Assembly (NCBI GenBank): GCA_947490975.1
Contig: CANLHV010000006.1
Location: forward strand, 1 to 24,331
Length of the DNA: 24,331 bases
From: Acidimicrobiaceae bacterium
GTDB taxonomy: Bacteria > Actinomycetota > Acidimicrobiia > Acidimicrobiales > Ilumatobacteraceae
Reading direction: 5' to 3'
In this document: one piece after another, positions 14,306-21,468 of the stretch
Position numbering within the stretch: position 1 is the stretch's first letter
Layout of the letters: the number at the start of each line of letters is the position of its first letter
Made by a program: the position numbers and the translations under genes
Notes under the pieces: model-generated
The model's input: only the letters and a program-made list of their open reading frames with translations
What the model was told of the DNA's origin: nothing
Database searches by the model: none

Positions 14306-15802
14306 ATGACCGATCTACTGACTCGTGAAGAATGGACAAAGCGCGCGGCGCAAAAAGTGGCACGAACACAGCTATTTATTGACGGCAAATTTGTAGATTC
14401 TGCGAGCGGTAAGACATTCGAATCGATTAATCCGCGCGATAACACGGTTGTCGCAAATGTCGCCGAAGGCGACAAACAAGATATTGATCGCGCGGTGGCT
14501 GCTGCGCGCAGGTCTTTTAATAATGGCGTGTGGAGCGAAATGGCGCCACTCGATCGCAAAAATATTATGTTGCGCTGGGTGCAATTGATGCGCGAAAACA
14601 TTTACGAGCTTGCGCTGCTTGAGACGATGGACGTTGGCAAGCCGATTGGTGATTCGGTGAATGTTGATATTGCGTCGGCGGCCAATAATTTGCAATGGTT
14701 TGCCGAAACTATCGACAAGATGTACGGCCAGGTCGCACCCGTGCCACGAGATGCCGTGGCGTTAATCGAGCGCGAACCACTTGGTGTTGTGGGCGCGGTA
14801 GTGCCATGGAACTATCCATTGATTATTTCGTCATGGAAGGTCGGCGCTGCGTTAGCCGGCGGAAACTCAGTCGTGCTGAAACCAGCAGAGCAGTCGCCAC
14901 TCTCGGCGTTGTTTTTTGCCGAACTTGGTTCGCAAGCAGGTTTGCCAGACGGCGTTTTAAACGTTGTACCTGGTTTTGGACCAACAGCTGGTGCGGCACT
15001 GGGTCGACATATGGATGTCGACAAACTTGCATTCACGGGTTCAACCGAAGTTGGCCGATACTTTTTGACATATGCAGCTGAGAGCAACGGCAAATCAGTT
15101 TCTCTTGAGTTGGGTGGCAAGACACCGCAAATTGTTTTGAGTGACTGCGCAGATCTTGATGCAGCTGCATCATCGATTGCTTGGGGTGTTTTCTATAACT
15201 CTGGACAAACTTGTCATGCGGGTACGCGACTCGTCGTAGAAAAAGAAGTCGAAGATGAATTGCTCGAAAAGATCACGAACATCGGTAAGTCGATTCAACC
15301 TGGTGACCCTTACGACCCGACCACGGCGATGGGCACGATCGTTGACAAAACTCAATTCGAGCGAGTACTTGGTTATATCGATATTGGCAAAAACGAAGGC
15401 GCGAAAGTCTTTTCGGGTGGCGAGAAAGCAGAGCCAGTCAAGGGCGGTGTCTATATCAAGCCAACCGTATTTCAAAATGTCAAACCCGGCATGCGCATCG
15501 AACGCGAAGAAATTTTCGGACCGGTGTTGGCTTCGATTGCAGTTGAAAGCGCCGACGAAGCGGTGCGTATCGCCAATGACACGCAATATGGTTTGGCATC
15601 AGCCGTATGGACACGTGATATTACGAAGGCTCATCGCATTGCCCGCAAATTGCGTACCGGCACTGTTTGGGTGAATACTTTCGATAAGGGTTCGATCACA
15701 ACACCGTTCGGCGGATTCAAACAATCTGGCACGGGTCGAGATCGCTCGATGCATTCAATAGACGGTTACACCAATCTCAAAACGACATGGATACAACTAT
15801 GA
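14306..15802 (+). CDS. NAD(P)-dependent aldehyde dehydrogenase, PuuC/KauB-like
   Basis: This 498-residue enzyme oxidises an aldehyde to a carboxylate. Key residues are all present: PWNYPL with Asn169, KPAE at 192-195, the cofactor loop GSTEVG at 245-250, the general base Glu268 in LELGGKTP, and the nucleophile Cys303 in NSGQTCHAG. The overall sequence, including DGVLNVVPGFG, FYNSGQTC, YGLASAVWTRDITKAHR and the C-terminal TPFGGFKQSG, is closest in style to gamma-glutamyl-gamma-aminobutyraldehyde dehydrogenase (PuuC) and 4-guanidinobutyraldehyde dehydrogenase (KauB). It is the first gene of a seven-gene cluster and its stop overlaps the next start (ATGA). The true substrate could be a sugar-derived aldehyde or, given the AruHI pair nearby, 4-guanidinobutyraldehyde. 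Confidence 0.93.
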   Translation: MTDLLTREEWTKRAAQKVARTQLFIDGKFVDSASGKTFESINPRDNTVVANVAEGDKQDIDRAVAAARRSFNNGVWSEMAPLDRKNIMLRWVQLMRENIYELALLETMDVGKPIGDSVNVDIASAANNLQWFAETIDKMYGQVAPVPRDAVALIEREPLGVVGAVVPWNYPLIISSWKVGAALAGGNSVVLKPAEQSPLSALFFAELGSQAGLPDGVLNVVPGFGPTAGAALGRHMDVDKLAFTGSTEVGRYFLTYAAESNGKSVSLELGGKTPQIVLSDCADLDAAASSIAWGVFYNSGQTCHAGTRLVVEKEVEDELLEKITNIGKSIQPGDPYDPTTAMGTIVDKTQFERVLGYIDIGKNEGAKVFSGGEKAEPVKGGVYIKPTVFQNVKPGMRIEREEIFGPVLASIAVESADEAVRIANDTQYGLASAVWTRDITKAHRIARKLRTGTVWVNTFDKGSITTPFGGFKQSGTGRDRSMHSIDGYTNLKTTWIQL

Positions 15803-16725
15803 GCAAGACAACATCAAGAAATTGCGGCTTCATCGGACTTGGCCACCTCGGCGTCTATTTGGCAGCAAGTTTGCTGCGCGCTGGGCACAAGGTGACTATT
15901 AACGATTTGAATAAGTCTCTTGGCGAAGGTCTTATCGCCAAGGGTGCGAAGTGGGCCAATAGCGCCAAAGAAGTTGCGCAGGCATCTGAAGTTGTATTCA
16001 CTTGTTTGCCATCACCGCGGGCAATCGATGCAGTGGTTGACGGTGAAAATGGAATTTTCTGTGGCTTGGCAAAAGGCGCCACCTGGATCGACATGAGCAC
16101 CAACGACCGCAGCGAAACGCTTCGTCTTGGTGAAATTGCCGCCAAGTTGGGTTTCAACTCTCTTGAATCGCCGGTTACCGGCGGTGTGCATAAAGCGGCC
16201 GAAGGCGACATCACCGTTTTAGTAGGCGGCGACCCGAAGATTTTTGAAGCGCACAAAGACTTGCTTGAGGCGATGGGTAAACCAGTTATCTATGTCGGCG
16301 AACTCGGAAGTGCCGCGGTTATCAAAGTAATCACGAACATGCTTGCGTTCATTCATCTTGTGGCATGTGGCGAGGCATTGATGCTGGCGAAAAAAGGTGG
16401 CATTGATCTCGGTGTCGCGTTTGAAGTGATCAAAAACAGCTCGGGCAATAGTTTTGTTCACGAAACCGAAGGTCAAGTTATTCTCAACGGCAGCTACGAC
16501 ATCGGCTTCACGATGGATCTTGCACTAAAAGACATGGGTTTTGCGATGGAGTACGGCCGTAAGTTTGGTGTGCCACTTGATGTGGCGAGCACGGTGCAAC
16601 AAGCTTTTGTACGAGCCAAGGCTCAATACGGTGGCGAAGCGTGGTCGACTCAGGTTGTCAAACTTCTTGAAGACGCTCTCGGCACAGATCTGCGTGCACC
16701 TGGGTTTCCGGCCCGACTGCAATAG
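15799..16725 (+). CDS. 3-hydroxyisobutyrate dehydrogenase-family (beta-hydroxyacid) NAD(P)-dependent oxidoreductase
   Basis: From the ATG at 15799, which overlaps the previous stop as ATGA, the protein has 308 residues. It has the N-terminal Rossmann loop GLGHLG at 13-18, the substrate-binding SPVTGG at 124-129, and the catalytic Lys at about 176 with Asn180 (KVITNM), the standard beta-hydroxyacid dehydrogenase triad region. The family includes 3-hydroxyisobutyrate, tartronate semialdehyde and L-threonate dehydrogenases. Within a cluster carrying an enolase-superfamily protein and a class II aldolase-like protein, a role on tartronate semialdehyde, threonate or a similar hydroxyacid is plausible but unproven. 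An upstream in-frame ATG at 15787 would lie further inside the aldehyde dehydrogenase and is less likely. Confidence 0.9.
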   Translation: MSKTTSRNCGFIGLGHLGVYLAASLLRAGHKVTINDLNKSLGEGLIAKGAKWANSAKEVAQASEVVFTCLPSPRAIDAVVDGENGIFCGLAKGATWIDMSTNDRSETLRLGEIAAKLGFNSLESPVTGGVHKAAEGDITVLVGGDPKIFEAHKDLLEAMGKPVIYVGELGSAAVIKVITNMLAFIHLVACGEALMLAKKGGIDLGVAFEVIKNSSGNSFVHETEGQVILNGSYDIGFTMDLALKDMGFAMEYGRKFGVPLDVASTVQQAFVRAKAQYGGEAWSTQVVKLLEDALGTDLRAPGFPARLQ

Positions 16726-16728
16726 CAT
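16723..16728 (+). promoter_or_regulatory. Putative internal -10 hexamer (TAGCAT) for the class II aldolase-like gene
   Basis: TAGCAT fits TANNNT and ends 7 bases before the ATG at 16736. Its first three bases are the TAG stop of the preceding dehydrogenase gene. The start has no Shine-Dalgarno sequence. It suggests an internal leaderless message inside the cluster. Confidence 0.45.
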
Positions 16729-16735
16729 TTAGATC

Positions 16736-17470
16736 ATGACGCGCGAGCAACAGGCTCGACTAGATCTGTCAGTTGCGTTTCGCTGGGCGGCGCGCCTGAA
16801 CTTGCATGAAGCCGTTGCTAATCACTTCAGCGTTGCAGTTTCTGATGACGGTCAGGAATTTCTGATAAACCCAGCTGGCCGGCATTTTGCACAGATGCGA
16901 GCGAGTGATTTATTGCTTGTCGACATGAATGCAGATGGCTTTGGTATCAGCAAAAGCCAAGTTGTAGACCCGACGGCGATGAACTTGCATGGGCAGATTC
17001 ATAAATTGGTGCCTGACGCAAATTGTGTCTTGCATACTCATATGCCATATGCGACCGCGCTTGCATGTTTGCGAGATTTCGAGTTCTTGATGCTCGACCA
17101 GAACGCATGTCGCTTTTACAATCGCATCGCATATGACCGCGATTATGCCGGCATGGCACTTGAAGCCAGTGAAGGAGAGCGAGTCGCCAAACTTTTGGGG
17201 CGGTCGCGTAGCGTGCTGTTCTTGGCGAATCACGGGGTGATCGTTGTCGGCAAGACGGTGGCTGAAGCGTTTGACGAACTTTATTATTTGGAGAAAGCAT
17301 CGCAATTGCAAGTGCTGGCGTTGTCGACTGGACGTGAACTTGAGTTGATACCTAATGAGACTGCTGCGATGGTTTGCAAACAATGGCTAGAGTATCCGAA
17401 TGCTGCCGAGTATCACTTCGCGGCGTTAACCGAGATTCTTGACCAAGAGTCTCGCGAATTTCGAGATTAA
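16736..17470 (+). CDS. Class II aldolase/adducin N-terminal domain protein
   Basis: This is a 244-residue protein with the AraD/FucA/adducin fold. The three zinc-ligand histidines are present: His100 and His102 in VLHTHMPYA and His166 in LANHGVIVVG. The usual SSD/SSE segment, which carries the catalytic Asp or Glu of fuculose-phosphate aldolase and ribulose-phosphate epimerase, is replaced by DPTAMNLHGQIH (from 78), with Ala at the acid position by my alignment. This is typical of a large uncharacterised subgroup, so classical aldol cleavage should not be assumed. It may be a lyase or decarboxylase acting on a product of the neighbouring dehydrogenase, as in tetronate catabolism, though no tetronate kinase is present. 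It lies 10 bases after the dehydrogenase and 21 before the alcohol dehydrogenase. Confidence 0.88.
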   Translation: MTREQQARLDLSVAFRWAARLNLHEAVANHFSVAVSDDGQEFLINPAGRHFAQMRASDLLLVDMNADGFGISKSQVVDPTAMNLHGQIHKLVPDANCVLHTHMPYATALACLRDFEFLMLDQNACRFYNRIAYDRDYAGMALEASEGERVAKLLGRSRSVLFLANHGVIVVGKTVAEAFDELYYLEKASQLQVLALSTGRELELIPNETAAMVCKQWLEYPNAAEYHFAALTEILDQESREFRD

Positions 17471-17491
17471 AGATTCTGAAAGGCAAAGTTA

Positions 17492-18571
17492 ATGAAAGCT
17501 GCAGTTTGTCGTGAGTTTGGTAAGCCACTAGTAATCGAAGAAGTAAATCTGGCCAAGCCCCAAGCCAGTGAGATGCGAGTGAAGATCTTGGCAACTGCGA
17601 TTTGCCACAGTGATATTTCGTATGCCGATGGTGCATGGGGCGGCACGCTGCCGGCAATTTTTGGCCATGAAAGTGTCGGGGTTGTCGAAGAGTTGGGCAC
17701 TGGTGTTTCATCGGTCAAAGTTGGCGATCAAGTCGTGGTGACGCTGATTCGGTCTTGCGGTCACTGTCGTGGATGTTCGCGTGGCATGCCCGTAACTTGC
17801 GAAACATCGTTCGCACTCGATGCCAAGAGCCCGCTGACTTCGAAGTCGGGCGAATCGATTGTGCAAGCGATGCGTACAGCAAGTTTCGCTGAATATGTGG
17901 TTGTGCACGAGTCGCAAGTAGTCGTGATTTCGAAAGATATCAAGTCAGCAAGTGCATCTTTGTTGGCGTGCGGAGTGATAACTGGTTTTGGCGCGGTGAC
18001 AAATACGGCAAAAGTTGAGCCAGGCAGTCATGTAATCGTCATTGGCGCTGGCGGGGTTGGTTTGAACTCGGTTCAAGGCGCTCGCGTGAGTGGCGCAAGA
18101 TCGATCGTTGCTATTGATCTTTCTGATTCGAAACTTGATGCTGCCAAGAAGTTTGGGGCAACACACGGCATCAATTCAGGAAAAGAAGATGTTGCCAAAC
18201 GGGTGCAAGAAATCACAGATGGCCGCGGTGCAGATTATGTCTTTGTGACGGTTGGCGCTAAACAAGCATTTGACTCTTCGTATGGTCTGCTCGCAAAGTC
18301 GGGCACTGTCGTATTAGTTGGTATGCCCGCAAACGGCGTAATGTCAGAAATTGACCCAGGCACGATGGCTGCCTATAGCCAAAACATTCTTGGCTCGAAG
18401 ATGGGTTCGGCGCGAATTCAAATTGATATTCCGAATCTGATTTCACTTTACGAGCAAGGTCGCTTGAAGCTGGATGAACTCGTGACAAAGACATATCCTT
18501 TAGAAGAGATCAATGAAGCGATTGCCGCCGTAAAACGCGGGGATGCATTGCGAAATGTGATCGTCTTCTAG
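17492..18571 (+). CDS. Zinc-dependent alcohol dehydrogenase (medium-chain dehydrogenase family)
   Basis: This 359-residue enzyme oxidises an alcohol or reduces an aldehyde with NAD(P). Catalytic zinc ligands Cys38 (AICHSD), His59-Glu60 (GHES) and Cys160 (LLACGV), and the four structural-zinc cysteines 89, 92, 95 and 103 (SCGHCRGC...C) are all present. The Rossmann loop GAGGVG is at 185-190. The sequence resembles class III/NDMA-type alcohol dehydrogenases, but the substrate is not evident. The start is supported by GAAAGG at 17478-17483, eight bases before the ATG. It is fourth in the catabolic cluster, with 21 and 23 bases to its neighbours, and could pair with the aldehyde dehydrogenase to oxidise an alcohol to an acid. 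Confidence 0.93.
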   Translation: MKAAVCREFGKPLVIEEVNLAKPQASEMRVKILATAICHSDISYADGAWGGTLPAIFGHESVGVVEELGTGVSSVKVGDQVVVTLIRSCGHCRGCSRGMPVTCETSFALDAKSPLTSKSGESIVQAMRTASFAEYVVVHESQVVVISKDIKSASASLLACGVITGFGAVTNTAKVEPGSHVIVIGAGGVGLNSVQGARVSGARSIVAIDLSDSKLDAAKKFGATHGINSGKEDVAKRVQEITDGRGADYVFVTVGAKQAFDSSYGLLAKSGTVVLVGMPANGVMSEIDPGTMAAYSQNILGSKMGSARIQIDIPNLISLYEQGRLKLDELVTKTYPLEEINEAIAAVKRGDALRNVIVF

Positions 18572-18594
18572 CAGTAGAAAAAGTAGGTGGGGTT

Positions 18595-19800
18595 ATGAAA
18601 ATTGAGAAGTTGCAAACTTTTGTTGTTGGCAATCCACCACCGCGCACTGGCGGTCGCTACTTCATTTTCGTAAAACTAACTACTGATACTGGTGTCACCG
18701 GTATTGGTGAAATCTATACAGCCACTTATTCGCCACAAGTTGTTTGCAAAGTCGCTGAAGATATTTTTGCTCGATACGTATTCGGTTCTGATCCGTTTCA
18801 CATTGAAAAAATGTGGCGACGTACTTATGGCTCGGGTTTCTCGCATCGACCAGACTTCAGCACCGCTGGTGTAGTCAGTGGACTCGAAATGGCAATGTGG
18901 GATATCTGTGGCAAAGACACAGGCAAGCCTGTTTACGAATTGCTCGGCGGTCAGGTTCACGATCGCCTGCGTTGCTACACATATTTGTATCCACCACATG
19001 AGTTTGATGCACACTCAGATCACCCGCTTTACACAGACCCAGACATGTCAGCTGAGGCTGCGTTGCGTGAAGTTGAGCGTGGTTTCACGGCAGTGAAACT
19101 CGACCCGGCTGGACCATATTCGGTTTATGACGGACGGCAACCGTCGCTGGCGACGATTGATCGCAGCGTGCGAATGGTTGCTGCGATTCGCAAAGCAGTT
19201 GGCAATCGCGCCGATATTTTGTTCGGCACGCACGGCCAGTTCACCGCGTCGGGTGCGATTCGTTTAGCCAAGCAACTTGAGCCTTACGACCCGATGTGGT
19301 TTGAAGAACCGATTCCGCCTGATGCGCCTGAAGAAATGGCCAAGGTTGCGGCGCACACGAGTATTCCGATCGCTACGGGTGAACGCTTGACTTCTAAATA
19401 TGAGTTTGCGCACGTACTGCGCGTTGGTGGCGCGTCGATCATTCAGTTGGCAACTGGTCGTTGCGGCGGCATTCTCGAAGGCAAAAAGATTGCATCAATT
19501 GCTGAGACTTATCACGCACAAATAGCACCGCATCTTTATTGCGGACCAATTGAAGGCGCGGCCAATATTCAGTTGAGTACTTGCACTCCGAATTTCTTGA
19601 TTCTTGAAAGCATTCAAGATTGGGGCGGTTTCCACGCCAAGATTTTGAAAAAGCCAATTCAGTTCGAAAACGGTTATGTGATTCCGTCGAAAGAGCCAGG
19701 TTTGGGTGTCGAGTTGAACGAAGAGGTTGCACTTGCGCATCCGTATACGGGCACTGACTTGCATCTCAACGAGCGACAAACACCAGCCGATCTGAGCTAA
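18595..19800 (+). CDS. Enolase-superfamily protein, mandelate racemase/muconate lactonizing type (probable sugar-acid dehydratase)
   Basis: This is a 401-residue protein with an N-terminal capping domain and C-terminal barrel. The barrel shows KLD at 168-170, metal-ligand glutamates in FEEP (Glu237) and GERL (Glu263), and the catalytic-type His313 in APHLYCGP. At the position of the first metal ligand, where most relatives have Asp followed by Asn or the DFHGR motif, this protein has GTHGQ (211-215), so the Asp is replaced by Gly while a His is kept at 213. Close relatives with the same change form a widespread subgroup. Members of the superfamily dehydrate aldonic and aldaric acids by abstracting the proton next to the carboxylate. 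The substrate is unknown. AGGTGG four bases before the ATG supports the start. Confidence 0.9.
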   Translation: MKIEKLQTFVVGNPPPRTGGRYFIFVKLTTDTGVTGIGEIYTATYSPQVVCKVAEDIFARYVFGSDPFHIEKMWRRTYGSGFSHRPDFSTAGVVSGLEMAMWDICGKDTGKPVYELLGGQVHDRLRCYTYLYPPHEFDAHSDHPLYTDPDMSAEAALREVERGFTAVKLDPAGPYSVYDGRQPSLATIDRSVRMVAAIRKAVGNRADILFGTHGQFTASGAIRLAKQLEPYDPMWFEEPIPPDAPEEMAKVAAHTSIPIATGERLTSKYEFAHVLRVGGASIIQLATGRCGGILEGKKIASIAETYHAQIAPHLYCGPIEGAANIQLSTCTPNFLILESIQDWGGFHAKILKKPIQFENGYVIPSKEPGLGVELNEEVALAHPYTGTDLHLNERQTPADLS

Positions 19801-19856
19801 GGCAGGCAAGACCCTTAACTCGTTTCGCTGGTCAAACTTGTGAGACGCTCTTGGTG

Positions 19857-21095
19857 ATGAATTCTTTGGCGCCCACGCAGGGAATTCGACCCGGTGAATT
19901 AATGGCGATTAAGCCATTTCGCCTTTTATGGATAAACAGTTTTTTGTTCATTCTTGTGCAGAGCACTCAGCGCTTTGCATTTGTCTGGCTGGCCCTTGAA
20001 CTTGGCGCAAAATCTGACATCAGTGGGTTGATTCTCTTTGTGATGGGCATTCCGGTGCTGCTGATTTCTCTGCCTGTTGGGGTTATGAGTGATCACATGA
20101 ATCGGCGCATATTGCTGATGGTCAGTCAACTTGGTGCATTGGCGATAACGACCGTGATTGCCGTGATGGTCACAACCAAACAGATGACGATCAACTGGGC
20201 GATTATCGGATCTTTTATTGCTGGCATATTTATCGCCATTGGTTCGCCAGTGCGCTCGGCGATTGTGCCGTCTGTCGTGCCGAGAGACAAACTTATTGGG
20301 GCGATTGCGGTCAATACAATCGGAAACAATCTTGGATTGATTATTGGCCCAGCAGTGGCTGGTCCGGCAATTGCAATTTGGGGGATTGAAGGCGCGTTTT
20401 GGATTCAGGCTTTGCTCAACTTGTTTGGATTTTTCGCCCTAATCAAGTTGCAATTGCCTGCAAGTTTGAACACAGAGCGAAGAAGACTGCGCGAAGAAAT
20501 ATTTGGGGGTCTGAGTTTCATTGTTGGGCACAAAGAAGTTCGAGCCTTTTATGTTTTGCTCTGCGGATCAATTTTGTTGATGCTTTCGCCATGGATAGTT
20601 TTGGGTCCGCAAATCGCAAAAGAACAGGCCGGCGCAACGGGTAGTCAGACCACGTTCATGTTTGCGATGCTCGGAGTGGGTCAATTTGTTACTTCAGTAG
20701 CAATCTTGCGTTACAACCACAAAATGATTCGAAAGGGCATGTGGTTCATGGTTGCTTTGTGTTGGGGTAGTTCAATGCAAATTATCCTCGGGCAGTCAAG
20801 TTCGATTTTGATGATGAGCGTGATGCTTTTTGCCTGGGGAATGGGTGGTGGTTTTTATATGAACCTGAGCCAAACATTGATTCAGAACAACACGCCGCCG
20901 CAGGTTATGGGTCGAGTAATGGCGATTCACTCACTGATATTTTCGGGCCTCGCGCCACTCGGGGCATTAGCCGTCGGGATTATCGCCAGAAGTACTGATT
21001 CTGCGCCGGCAACTTTTTCGGTTACGGGCTTGTTGATGTTGGTGATGGCGGCATACTTTTTGTTCACAAAGAAAAACTTGCGCATAATGTCGTAA
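19857..21095 (+). CDS. Major facilitator superfamily transporter (MFS_3/EntS-like)
   Basis: This is an integral membrane protein of 412 residues with about 12 predicted helices in two halves. The MFS loop 2-3 motif appears as GVMSDHMNRRILL, and the second half contains NNTPPQVMGRVMAIHSLIF and GLAPLGALAVGII, characteristic of the MFS_3 group that includes the enterobactin exporter EntS. Members of that group are usually exporters of siderophores or drugs, which is unexpected for a catabolic cluster; here it might import the substrate or remove a toxic intermediate. The start could be ATG 19857, GTG 19854 or TTG 19851; no ribosome binding site decides it. It follows the enolase-superfamily gene by 56 bases. 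Confidence 0.9.
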   Translation: MNSLAPTQGIRPGELMAIKPFRLLWINSFLFILVQSTQRFAFVWLALELGAKSDISGLILFVMGIPVLLISLPVGVMSDHMNRRILLMVSQLGALAITTVIAVMVTTKQMTINWAIIGSFIAGIFIAIGSPVRSAIVPSVVPRDKLIGAIAVNTIGNNLGLIIGPAVAGPAIAIWGIEGAFWIQALLNLFGFFALIKLQLPASLNTERRRLREEIFGGLSFIVGHKEVRAFYVLLCGSILLMLSPWIVLGPQIAKEQAGATGSQTTFMFAMLGVGQFVTSVAILRYNHKMIRKGMWFMVALCWGSSMQIILGQSSSILMMSVMLFAWGMGGGFYMNLSQTLIQNNTPPQVMGRVMAIHSLIFSGLAPLGALAVGIIARSTDSAPATFSVTGLLMLVMAAYFLFTKKNLRIMS

Positions 21096-21098
21096 ACT
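21093..21098 (+). promoter_or_regulatory. Putative internal -10 hexamer (TAAACT) for the cupin gene
   Basis: TAAACT fits TANNNT and ends 7 bases before the ATG at 21106. Its TAA is the stop codon of the transporter gene. No Shine-Dalgarno sequence precedes the cupin start. It implies a separate leaderless message for the last gene of the cluster. Confidence 0.45.
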
Positions 21099-21105
21099 TG
21101 CCGTT

Positions 21106-21465
21106 ATGACAATTTCATTCAGAGCAAGCGATATTGCGGCGGCAGATTTGGCTGCAAAACCACTCGGGCAGCCTTCGGCCGAACCATTGACCGGCGAAAT
21201 CATGACGCGGGCAAAAGTTTTTCTTGACAATCCGACGGTTACTGCCGGCACTTGGGAGTGTGAACCAGGTGCATCACGATGGGAGTTCACAACTCGTGGT
21301 GAAGTTATCTATGTTTTGTCCGGCCGAATGACGGTGCACGAAGACGGCGGCGACGCTGTTGAATTAACCGCTGGTTCGAGTTGCATCTTTCCGATCGGCT
21401 GGAAAGGCAAGTGGACGGTTCATGAAACTTTGCGCAAAGTTTTTGTCGTCTACCGCGAGAAGTAA
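21106..21465 (+). CDS. Cupin-domain protein (Cupin_3/ureidoglycine aminohydrolase-like)
   Basis: This is a 119-residue single-cupin protein. The segment WECEPGASRWEFTTRGEVIYVLSGRMTV followed by ELTAGSSCIFPIGWKGKWTV is the usual Cupin_3 pattern, found in small proteins related to the (S)-ureidoglycine aminohydrolase domain and to EutQ. A classical cupin metal site needs two His and a Glu in the first motif; here the first motif has Glu but lacks the HxH pair, so a metal-dependent reaction is uncertain. It might bind a sugar or small acid, or act in regulation or isomerisation. It is the last gene of the + strand cluster, 10 bases after the transporter, and its stop is three bases from the stop of the convergent aruI-like gene. 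Confidence 0.85.
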   Translation: MTISFRASDIAAADLAAKPLGQPSAEPLTGEIMTRAKVFLDNPTVTAGTWECEPGASRWEFTTRGEVIYVLSGRMTVHEDGGDAVELTAGSSCIFPIGWKGKWTVHETLRKVFVVYREK

Positions 21466-21468
21466 TTT

